From Pseudomonas fluorescens (GTDB taxonomy: Bacteria; Pseudomonadota; Gammaproteobacteria; Pseudomonadales; Pseudomonadaceae), in NCBI RefSeq assembly GCF_902497785.1, contig NZ_CABVHK010000016.1:111716-175715 (forward strand): a stretch of 64,000 bases of DNA, written 5' to 3'. Every line of letters begins with the position of its first letter. Within the stretch, counting starts at the first letter, position 1. Made by a program: the position numbers and the translations under genes. Below, piece by piece: positions 26,251-32,520 of the stretch. The notes beneath the pieces are model-generated. The model saw only the letters and a list, made by a program, of their open reading frames with translations, was not told the DNA's origin and did no database searches.

Positions 26251-26715
26251 ATGACACCTTTTGGCATCGTTTACACCCTGCATGTGCTGTCCGCCCTGGT
26301 CTGGGTCGGCGGCATGTTTTTCGCGTGGATGGTTTTGCGCCCTGCTGCAATGAAGGCATTGGAAGGTCCCGCCCGATTGAAGCTGTGGGTGGAAGTGTTT
26401 CAAGGTTTCTTTCGCTGGGTCTGGGTCGCGGTGGTGCTGTTGCCGATCAGCGGGGTCGGCATGATCCATCTGCAATACACCGGTTTCGAAACGGCGCCGC
26501 GTTACGTGCAGGTGATGATGGGGTTGTATGTGGTGATGACGGCGCTGTTCATCAGGATTCAGGCGTTGCTGTTGCCGGAATTGCGCACGGCGGTAGAGGC
26601 GCAGGATTGGCCGACGGGGGCTGCGGTGCTGGGGAAGATTCGCAAATTGGTGGGGATAAATCTGCTTGTCGGGTTGGTATTAGTAGCAATCGCCTCGGCC
26701 CGACCGATGTTCTAA
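26251..26715 (+). CDS. CopD-like integral membrane protein
   Basis: A 154-residue inner-membrane protein with four predicted helices. It starts with the CopD-type segment YTLHVLSALVWVGGMFFAWMVLRPAA, and includes VWVAVVLLPISGVGMI and a C-terminal helix (NLLVGLVLVAIAS). Single-domain CopD-like proteins are linked by name to copper tolerance, but no metal-binding cluster beyond one conserved His is seen. A GGAG Shine-Dalgarno lies before the ATG. It shares the regulatory gap, including the LexA box, with dinG. Confidence 0.85.
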   Translation: MTPFGIVYTLHVLSALVWVGGMFFAWMVLRPAAMKALEGPARLKLWVEVFQGFFRWVWVAVVLLPISGVGMIHLQYTGFETAPRYVQVMMGLYVVMTALFIRIQALLLPELRTAVEAQDWPTGAAVLGKIRKLVGINLLVGLVLVAIASARPMF

Positions 26716-26729
26716 GGCAAACAAATCAA

Positions 26730-26859
26730 CTGTGGCGAGGGAGCTTTGTGGCGAGGGGATTTATCCCCGTTCGGCTGCGAAGCAGTCGTAAAAGTCTGGT
26801 ACTGCGGATAGGATTGGGGCCGCTTCGCAGCCCAACGGGGATAAATCCCCTCACCACAG
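26730..26859. repeat. Class C palindromic repeat (GGGGATTTATCCCCG...GCTGCGAAGC)
   Basis: A long inverted pair: GTGGCGAGGGGATTTATCCCCG..GGCTGCGAAGCAG and its complement flank a centre of about 40 bp. A short partial copy of the GTGGCGAGGGA start lies just before it. It is unrelated to classes A and B and recurs at 37857. Confidence 0.88.
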
Positions 26860-26900
26860 TTCCCCCCAAGCACCATCACCACAGGCGTTCTCGGTGGTTT

Positions 26901-27659
26901 TTACAACCGCTGCACCGTCACCGACCCCGCCGCACCCGCTGCCCCTGGCTGACCGTCAGCGCCCGGTTTGCCGCTCTTGCCGCCATCGGCCTTGTAAACG
27001 ATGCAACCCTTGGCTTTGCCACCTGCCCCCGGCTTGCCGCCCGGGCCCTCCAGGCCGCCGGCACCGCCAGCCACCTGAACCTGAATCTGCTCCACCGGAT
27101 AACTCTGCGGCACTGCCAGCCTGACCAGTGCACCCGGCGCACCCGGTTGGCCGTCGCTGCCATTGCTGCCATCGGCTCCGCGACCGGCCTGGCCCCAGGT
27201 GCAACCCGGGGCCTGACCGTTGGCGCCGTCGAGACCGACAAAACCCGGCGCCCCGGCGCCACCGCGTGCGTCGACCATCAACTGCGGCGCATTCAGTGCC
27301 TTGATCTGCACATTCAGATTGCGCCCCGAACGTGCCGCCTTCAGATAAGTGCCCGGCGCACCGCGCGCGGTAATCTGGCTGCCTTCGGACAAATCGGCCC
27401 GATCGACCTTCAGCTCCAGCGCCGTCTCGCCGGGCACGATGGCGATCCGCGCATCACGGCCCAGATGCAGCTCGCCGACGCTGACTTCGGTCACGTTCGA
27501 GGGGATCAGCAGCGTGCCGTAATCGGCCACTTCCAGGCGTTCCAGCTGCAAGGTGCTGGTGGTGTTGGGCAAGCGCATCAGCGAATTGGTTTCCACGCTC
27601 ACCACTTGGGCGCAGGCGAGCGGGCTGACGAGTGCGGCGAGCAGACAGAGTTTACGCAT
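26901..27659 (-). CDS. Exported collagen-like protein
   Basis: A 252-residue precursor with a signal peptide (MRKLCLLAALVSPLACAQ). Residues about 25-135 form an unrecognised beta-rich domain. The C-terminal half has Gly-X-Y stretches (GGAGAPGFVGLDGANGQ, GADGSNGSDGQPGAPG, GGLEGPGGKPGAGGKA, GKPGADGQPGAAGAAG) interrupted by segments with two single cysteines. Bacterial Gly-X-Y proteins can form collagen-like triple helices, but these runs are short. The gene overlaps the end of the DUF1145 gene by 8 bp, so the two form an operon. Its role is unknown. Confidence 0.78.
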   Translation of the reverse strand: MRKLCLLAALVSPLACAQVVSVETNSLMRLPNTTSTLQLERLEVADYGTLLIPSNVTEVSVGELHLGRDARIAIVPGETALELKVDRADLSEGSQITARGAPGTYLKAARSGRNLNVQIKALNAPQLMVDARGGAGAPGFVGLDGANGQAPGCTWGQAGRGADGSNGSDGQPGAPGALVRLAVPQSYPVEQIQVQVAGGAGGLEGPGGKPGAGGKAKGCIVYKADGGKSGKPGADGQPGAAGAAGSVTVQRL

Positions 27660-27930
27660 GGGAAGCCTTCGGTACGGCAGGAGCCGGAATGGTTTGCAGG
27701 TGGAAAACACCAAAGAAGATGATCTTCAGGCGATCACTCCAAGGGTGGGCGCGCCCTCTGAGGCTGCGAAAACACAACAGCGCCTCGAGCACGTGAAGGA
27801 CTGCCAGCGCAGCGCCGGCCGCGTTGACTAACAGGTGCAGCGGATGAACAAACGGGATCAGCAGATTGACCGCTACCACCAGCCAGAACAGCAGGGTCAA
27901 CAGCTTCCCCAGCCCCCAGATCACCTTCAT
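27652..27930 (-). CDS. DUF1145 family membrane protein
   Basis: A 92-residue protein with two or three membrane helices (GKLLTLLFWLVVAVNLLIPF, LHLLVNAAGAALAVLHVLEALL) and the WSDRLKIIFFGVFHLQTI segment typical of DUF1145. A GGGGGAG Shine-Dalgarno precedes the ATG. It is the first gene of a two-gene unit with the collagen-like protein. The family has no known function. Confidence 0.82.
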   Translation of the reverse strand: MKVIWGLGKLLTLLFWLVVAVNLLIPFVHPLHLLVNAAGAALAVLHVLEALLCFRSLRGRAHPWSDRLKIIFFGVFHLQTIPAPAVPKASHA

Positions 27931-28078
27931 ACGCTCCCCCGTTGCGAATTATTCTTTGCGCGCACAGTAACGGCTTCCACGCGGGATAAGCCAGAGGGCA
28001 ACGGAAAATTCTTCATGAAGGCCGTCGAATGGCCGTCGGTGCAACGCCTATCGTTGCCCGACGGCTCTATCGCGCGGT

Positions 28079-28798
28079 TCAGCGATTGATGTGCAATTCC
28101 ACGCGACGGTTTTTCGCGCGTCCTTCGTCCGTTTCGTTATCCGCCACCGGCTCACGTTCACCGCGACCTTCACTGGTCAGTTTGTCAGGTGCCAGGCCCA
28201 TGCCCAGCAGATAAGCCGCCACGCTGCTGGCGCGTCGTTCCGAGAGCTTCTGGTTGTAGGCATCCGAACCCACGCTATCGGTATGACCGATCACTTTGAT
28301 GCTCGTCACATCCGCGCCTTGCAATTTGGGCACGAACGTATCCAGCTCACTTTGCGCCGATGGCGTCAGGTCGGACTGGTTGAACGCGAACAAAACGTCG
28401 TTCGCATCGCTCAGGGTGATGACTTCCGGTTGCGCAGGTTCAGCCGGTTTCACACTGGCCGGGTACTGCGGCAGCGGACATCCGTGATGTTCGACCGGGG
28501 TATTGGCGGGTGTGTCGGGGCAGCGATCACGTCGGTCGAACACGCCATCGTCGTCTTCGTCGCCGTCCTGGGCATAACAGATCAAGCCGCCGGTCAGGAT
28601 ACCGAGCGCCGCTCCGCCAGCCGCCCAGCCGCCACTCTGCAGCGCGCCCAAGCCACCGCCAACCAGCCCGCCGATCACGCTGCAGACCGGCCAGGTACGT
28701 TGATTGAGGGGGGCGGTGCCATCGCTGTGAGTCGCGCAACCGGTCAACAGACTGCCAAACAGCAGAACCGGCAAGACGGTCCTTGAGAGAACACTCAT
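28079..28798 (-). CDS. OmpA-family outer-membrane lipoprotein (second of a tandem pair)
   Basis: A 239-residue lipoprotein precursor (lipobox SLLTGC). A glycine-zipper-like hydrophobic stretch (SVIGGLVGGGLGALQSGGWAAGG) is followed by a calcium-type acidic repeat (DGDEDDDGVFDRRDRCPDTP). The C-terminal OmpA domain shows IKVIGHTDSVGSDAYNQKLSERRA and RRVELHINR. It should tether the outer membrane to peptidoglycan. It is a paralogue of the next gene upstream, with the same domain order. Its AGGAG ribosome binding site lies inside a strong hairpin (28808-28841), which may control translation. Confidence 0.92.
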   Translation of the reverse strand: MSVLSRTVLPVLLFGSLLTGCATHSDGTAPLNQRTWPVCSVIGGLVGGGLGALQSGGWAAGGAALGILTGGLICYAQDGDEDDDGVFDRRDRCPDTPANTPVEHHGCPLPQYPASVKPAEPAQPEVITLSDANDVLFAFNQSDLTPSAQSELDTFVPKLQGADVTSIKVIGHTDSVGSDAYNQKLSERRASSVAAYLLGMGLAPDKLTSEGRGEREPVADNETDEGRAKNRRVELHINR

Positions 28799-28807
28799 GG
28801 TGAAAGC

Positions 28808-28841
28808 TCCTGTGTTACCGGCCGATGCCGGTCACACAGGA
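28808..28841 (-). promoter_or_regulatory. Hairpin that encloses the ribosome binding site of the OmpA-type gene
   Basis: Two 15-base arms (28808-28822 and 28827-28841) pair with one mismatch round a 4-base loop. On the minus-strand mRNA the 3' arm contains AGGA of the Shine-Dalgarno of the gene starting at 28798, so the closed form should hide it. Confidence 0.6.
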
Positions 28842-28850
28842 GTAAAGACG

Positions 28851-28881
28851 TGCATCCGCGACTGCACAAGCCGCGGATGCA
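28851..28881 (-). terminator. Inverted repeat between the tandem OmpA-type genes
   Basis: TGCATCCGCG and CGCGGATGCA are perfect 10-bp arms round an 11-base loop, 7 bp after the stop of the upstream OmpA gene. The following CGTCTTTACT is a poor T tract, so termination is probably partial. Confidence 0.55.
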
Positions 28882-28887
28882 AGGGGC

Positions 28888-29583
28888 TCAACGGTTGATT
28901 TTGATTTCCGTGCGACGGTTCGACGCGCGGCCGTCCGCGGTTGAGTTATCGGCCACCGGCTGGCTCTCACCGGCACCGGCCACAGACACGAAGCTGCTGC
29001 GCGGTACGCCTTGGGAAATCAGGTACTCAACCACCGAGTGTGCCCGGCGATCAGACAGTTTTTTGTTGTAGGCATCGCTGCCCACGCTGTCGGTGTGACC
29101 GGTCACAGTCAACTGAGCGGTGGCAGCCTCCTGTTTCAGGCGCGTGGCGATGGTGTTGAGGACATCTTTGTCGGAAGGGGTCAGTGTGGCTTTGTCGAAC
29201 TGGAAGTGAACATCGCGGATCACAATGGTTTCTTCCTTGACCACTACCGCCTCTTCAACCACTGGCGCTGGGACAGGTGGCGGGCAACCATCGGCATCGA
29301 CCTGCACGCCTCTAGGCGTACCCGGGCACTTGTCGCGGCTGTCCGGCACGCCATCGCCGTCTTCGTCACCATCACCGTGAACCCAGCAATAGGCAGCGGC
29401 CGTACCGCCAACCAGCAGCGCGCCATACCCCGCCCATGCCGCACTCTCGGTTGCACCGAGACCCGCACCCACGACACCACCGACCGCCGCACAGGTCGGC
29501 CAGTCGGTTTTCTGCAAACCTGCGCAACCAGTCAACACACTGGTTAGCAGAACCAAGGGTAATGCTGTCCGGACTATGCTCAT
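28888..29583 (-). CDS. OmpA-family outer-membrane lipoprotein (first of a tandem pair)
   Basis: A 231-residue precursor with lipobox SVLTGC, a glycine-rich hydrophobic stretch (AAVGGVVGAGLGATESAAWAGYG), an acidic thrombospondin-3-like repeat (DGDEDGDGVPDSRDKCPGTP) and a C-terminal OmpA domain (VTGHTDSVGSDAYNKKLSDRRA, NRRTEIKINR). It has the same domain order as its downstream neighbour and close similarity in the OmpA part, so the two arose by tandem duplication. A good AGGAG lies before the ATG. Confidence 0.92.
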   Translation of the reverse strand: MSIVRTALPLVLLTSVLTGCAGLQKTDWPTCAAVGGVVGAGLGATESAAWAGYGALLVGGTAAAYCWVHGDGDEDGDGVPDSRDKCPGTPRGVQVDADGCPPPVPAPVVEEAVVVKEETIVIRDVHFQFDKATLTPSDKDVLNTIATRLKQEAATAQLTVTGHTDSVGSDAYNKKLSDRRAHSVVEYLISQGVPRSSFVSVAGAGESQPVADNSTADGRASNRRTEIKINR

Positions 29584-29773
29584 CTAGTTTTCTCCTGAAG
29601 GATCGGCTTAGAACCGATTCAGGGAGTAAAGACCCGAGTTTTAATCTCCGCCAGCAATAGGCCATTGCTGTTTTCGTCCCGTGTTCACGGGGGATCGGCA
29701 CTTTTGCCGCTAAGCCGCTCTATATCTGGGCCTTGGAGCAGGCTAGTCTTGGCGCTCTGATTGAGGATCTTCG

Positions 29774-30271
29774 ATGATTGCAGGTATTTCTTCGCGCACG
29801 CCCCAGCAGGCACTGGCCGCTTTGCTGGATCGATATGCCCCGCCGCGCCTGTTGCTGATCGGCGCCAGTGAGTTTCCCGCGCTTGAAGCGTTCAGGCTGG
29901 CACACCCCGACACCTGCGTAGCCTATGCGGCGCCCGGGCCGTTGCCTGCCGAGCTGGCGGCGCAAAGGTTCGATCTGGCGCTGGTGGTCGACTGCCTCGA
30001 ACATTTGCCCAAACGTGACGGTCTGAATTTGCTCGGCGGGATTCGCAACCTCAATGCCAGTCGCATTGCGGTGCTGGCGGACCTGCCGGCCAGCGGCTGG
30101 CAGGAGACCGACTTTTTCTCCCTGGCCCTGCAAGCCAGCGAACGCTTTCAGCGCGACGATCAGGTACTGACACTGTTTACCTACGACCTGCTTGACTACA
30201 AACAAGTCCCCGACTGGCTCAACTCGCGGTTTTGGGCCAATCCGGAAAATTTCGGGAAATATTGGTGGTAA
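29774..30271 (+). CDS. DUF6231 family protein
   Basis: A 165-residue cytoplasmic protein. The N-terminal half (LLLIGASEFPALEAFRLAHPDTCVAYA, then FDLALVVDCLEHLPKRDG) has the look of a Rossmann/methyltransferase-like core without a clear SAM motif. It fits the Pseudomonas family DUF6231. GAGGATC is its Shine-Dalgarno. It is followed after 4 bp by the YchJ-like gene and is probably co-transcribed with it. No function is known. Confidence 0.7.
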   Translation: MIAGISSRTPQQALAALLDRYAPPRLLLIGASEFPALEAFRLAHPDTCVAYAAPGPLPAELAAQRFDLALVVDCLEHLPKRDGLNLLGGIRNLNASRIAVLADLPASGWQETDFFSLALQASERFQRDDQVLTLFTYDLLDYKQVPDWLNSRFWANPENFGKYWW

Positions 30272-30275
30272 CGCA

Positions 30276-30752
30276 ATGAGTACATCCATTTGCCCCTGCG
30301 GCAGCGGCACCCTGCTCGATGCCTGCTGCGGCCATTACCATGCCGGACACCCGGCGCCCTGTGCCGAGGCGCTGATGCGCTCGCGCTACAGCGCCTACGT
30401 GTTGGGCCTGATCGATTATCTGGTTGCGACCACTCTGCCCGCGCAACAGGCGGGCCTGAATCGGCAGTCCATCAGCGACTGGAGCGCGCAGAGCACCTGG
30501 CTAGGCCTTGAGGTGGAAAGCTCCGAGGTTTTCGGCGGTCAACCGGAACACGCTTTCGTGACTTTCACCGCGCGTTGGCACGACGGCAGCGGTGAGCACA
30601 GTCACCGCGAGCGTTCCTCCTTTGTGCAGAACGCCGGCCACTGGTATTTCATCGACCCGACCGTGTCACTCAAGGCCGGACGCAACGATGCCTGCCCGTG
30701 CGCCAGCGGGCAGAAGTTCAAGAAGTGTTGCGCGGGGTATTTCGGCGCGTGA
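30276..30752 (+). CDS. YchJ family SEC-C metal-binding protein
   Basis: A 158-residue protein with a zinc-binding SEC-C motif at each end: CPCGSGTLLDACCGHYH at the N-terminus and CPCASGQKFKKCC at the C-terminus. The middle (LMRSRYSAYVLGLIDYLVATT, ERSSFVQNAGHWYFIDP) is the YchJ-type NTF2-like domain. The start is set at ATG 30276, four bases after the previous stop, rather than an in-frame start inside the upstream gene. Its role is unknown; SEC-C motifs often bind ribosomes or SecB. Confidence 0.88.
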   Translation: MSTSICPCGSGTLLDACCGHYHAGHPAPCAEALMRSRYSAYVLGLIDYLVATTLPAQQAGLNRQSISDWSAQSTWLGLEVESSEVFGGQPEHAFVTFTARWHDGSGEHSHRERSSFVQNAGHWYFIDPTVSLKAGRNDACPCASGQKFKKCCAGYFGA

Positions 30753-30761
30753 GGTGACGTA

Positions 30762-30851
30762 AAAGATCGTAGCCTGCGGCAGCTCCTACATTGGAATGGC
30801 GTACACCTGTAGGAGCTGCCGAAGGCTCGGGCCGCGGTCGGACGATCTTTT
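30762..30851. repeat. REP pair, class A, with an asymmetric right arm
   Basis: The left arm is a normal class A unit; the right arm reads GCCGAAGGCTCGGGCCGCGGTCGGACGATCTTTT, with an extra GC-rich block inside the unit. It is a distinct variant of the element. Confidence 0.82.
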
Positions 30852-30886
30852 GGGGCTAGACTGGTGCTCAAGGGAGAAACTTCACC

Positions 30887-31381
30887 ATGATCACCCGTCG
30901 GCTCGCACTGCACCTGCTCACCCTGCTCCTGTTCCTCGGGCTCGGCGGCTGTGCGTCCTGGTTCAACGGCGACGCAGCCGAACCGCAAGTGCATCTGGTC
31001 AAGGTCGAAGTCGTCCAGGCCAAACTGATGCAGCAACGCTTCCTGCTGTACTTTCGCGTCGACAACCCCAACGACAGTGACCTGACCGTGCGCGGCATCG
31101 AATACCGCATTCACGTCGGCGACATACTGCTGACCGAAGGCGAGCACGAACACTGGTTCACGGTCAGCCCCAGACACAGCGCGTACTTCAAAGTGCCGAT
31201 CCGCACCAACCTGTGGCCCAAGGTGCGGGACTTGGTGAAATTGCTGAAAAAACCCGATCAACCCGTCCCCTATCGTCTGGAAGGTGAGCTGGAAACCGGT
31301 TTATTCATCGCGCACTACGTGCACCTGGCGCGTAATGGCGTGATAATCCCCGCCGATTTAATTCCGGAGCACACCCGATGA
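30887..31381 (+). CDS. LEA type 2 / WHy-domain lipoprotein
   Basis: A 164-residue precursor with lipobox GLGGC and a single WHy (water stress and hypersensitive response) domain: VEVVQAKLMQQRFLLYFRVDNPNDSDLTVRGIEYRI is the typical start, with LLTEGE later. WHy proteins in bacteria are linked with desiccation or stress tolerance, mostly by analogy with plant LEA14. Its stop overlaps the start of the SEC-C gene by ATGA, so the two are translationally coupled. Confidence 0.88.
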   Translation: MITRRLALHLLTLLLFLGLGGCASWFNGDAAEPQVHLVKVEVVQAKLMQQRFLLYFRVDNPNDSDLTVRGIEYRIHVGDILLTEGEHEHWFTVSPRHSAYFKVPIRTNLWPKVRDLVKLLKKPDQPVPYRLEGELETGLFIAHYVHLARNGVIIPADLIPEHTR

Positions 31382-31587
31382 CCCAGCAACCTCACGTCCA
31401 TGGCCCTGACTGCAACCACGATCATGACCATCACGACCACCATGATCACGACCATGGCCATGTCCACGGCCCGAACTGCGGCCACGCGCACCAGGAACCG
31501 GTGCGCAACGCCCTGAAAGACGTCGGCCGCAACGACCCTTGCCCGTGTGGCAACGGCAAGAAATTCAAGAAGTGCCACGGCGCTTGA
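31378..31587 (+). CDS. Small His-rich SEC-C metal-binding protein
   Basis: A 69-residue protein. The first half is extremely rich in His and Asp (HDHDHHDHHDHDHGHVHGP), a likely Ni/Zn/Co-binding stretch; the second half is a SEC-C zinc motif (DPCPCGNGKKFKKCHG). It begins inside the stop of the WHy lipoprotein gene. It may act as a metal store or chaperone; this is inference from composition. Confidence 0.85.
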   Translation: MTQQPHVHGPDCNHDHDHHDHHDHDHGHVHGPNCGHAHQEPVRNALKDVGRNDPCPCGNGKKFKKCHGA

Positions 31588-31623
31588 TGCTTCGGGCGAA
31601 AAAACGCTTCGCCTGTTGAATAG

Positions 31624-31690
31624 CCATCGCGAGCAAGCTCACTCCCACATTTGCACCGCGTTTCCCTGTGGGAGCGAGCCTGCTCGCGAA
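31624..31690. repeat. REPIN, class B
   Basis: CCATCGCGAGCAAGCTCACTCCCACA and TGTGGGAGCGAGCCTGCTCGCGA form an inverted pair with a short spacer between convergent genes. Confidence 0.9.
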
Positions 31691-31709
31691 GAGGCCTTCG
31701 AAGTCACCT

Positions 31710-32276
31710 TTAAGTCAGGATCTGCACGGTGCTCACGACCGTCGCATATTCCCCCTGCAGATTCCCCAGCGACATCGCATGCACCTCTTCGGCCGAGTGC
31801 GCATTCCCAAAGTAATCAGCCTTGTCGAAGGTAAAGCACGCATCCTCCACCACCCACGCCTCAAACCCCAGATTCCCGGCCGTTCGCGCCGTGGACTCCA
31901 CCGAGTTGTGAGTCGCTACGCCCACGATGACCAGCTGATCGATCCCCGCCCCACGCAAACCCGCCTCCAGCCCCGTCCCACAGAACGCATCCGGCACCTG
32001 TTTCTGAATCAACTGCTCGCCGGCCAGTGGCTGAAACCGTTCTTGAAACTCCACGCCCGATTGTTCCGGCCAGAACACCGAATCCGCCGAGCGCGACAAG
32101 TGCGGCACATGAATCACAGGTCGCCCGGTATCGCGCCAATGCGCCAGCAACGACAGCATGCGCATTTCGGCCTGAGGATTATTTCGCCGGCCGAGCCTGG
32201 GTTCCAGGATGCCTTTCTGTTGATCGATGATGATCAGCGCCGCGTTGGTCTTGAGCTCCATGCCGACTTTTCTCAT
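31710..32276 (-). CDS. Isochorismatase-fold hydrolase-like protein lacking the catalytic cysteine
   Basis: A 188-residue protein of the isochorismatase/cysteine hydrolase superfamily. It has the catalytic-type Asp in ALIIIDQQKG and the Lys in IQKQVPDAFCGTG. At the place of the nucleophile Cys the sequence reads GVATHNSVESTAR, with Ser (codon at 31902-31904). The cysteine-dependent amidases therefore seem excluded. True isochorismatases also lack this Cys, but a Ser is not their usual residue. The start may be at 32276 or at the ATG 15 bp inside (32261). It stands alone, so context gives no substrate. Confidence 0.85.
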   Translation of the reverse strand: MRKVGMELKTNAALIIIDQQKGILEPRLGRRNNPQAEMRMLSLLAHWRDTGRPVIHVPHLSRSADSVFWPEQSGVEFQERFQPLAGEQLIQKQVPDAFCGTGLEAGLRGAGIDQLVIVGVATHNSVESTARTAGNLGFEAWVVEDACFTFDKADYFGNAHSAEEVHAMSLGNLQGEYATVVSTVQILT

Positions 32277-32345
32277 GCAAGGTCATTGGATTTTTCTGCA
32301 CTTCAGCATTACCTTCTCTTGCAGGCAAGCCATCAAACCCACAGT

Positions 32346-32410
32346 CAAAAGATCGCAGGCTTCGCCAGCTCCTACATCCCCTGTAGGAGCTGGCGAAGCC
32401 TGCGATTTTT
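32346..32410. repeat. REP pair, class A variant (GGCTTCGCCAGCTCC core)
   Basis: CAAAAGATCGCAGGCTTCGCCAGCTCCTACA and its inverted copy; the core differs from the other class A elements (GGCGAAGCC instead of GCCGAAGGC). Confidence 0.9.
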
Positions 32411-32520
32411 CGCGTTCGGCAGACAAATCCTGAAATAACCCCATACCCCGCTTGCGCGCCCTCCTCCTGCTCTCTAACGTAGCGCCTTTATTGCGCCTTT
32501 ACCCCCGCAGGAGCTTTGCC

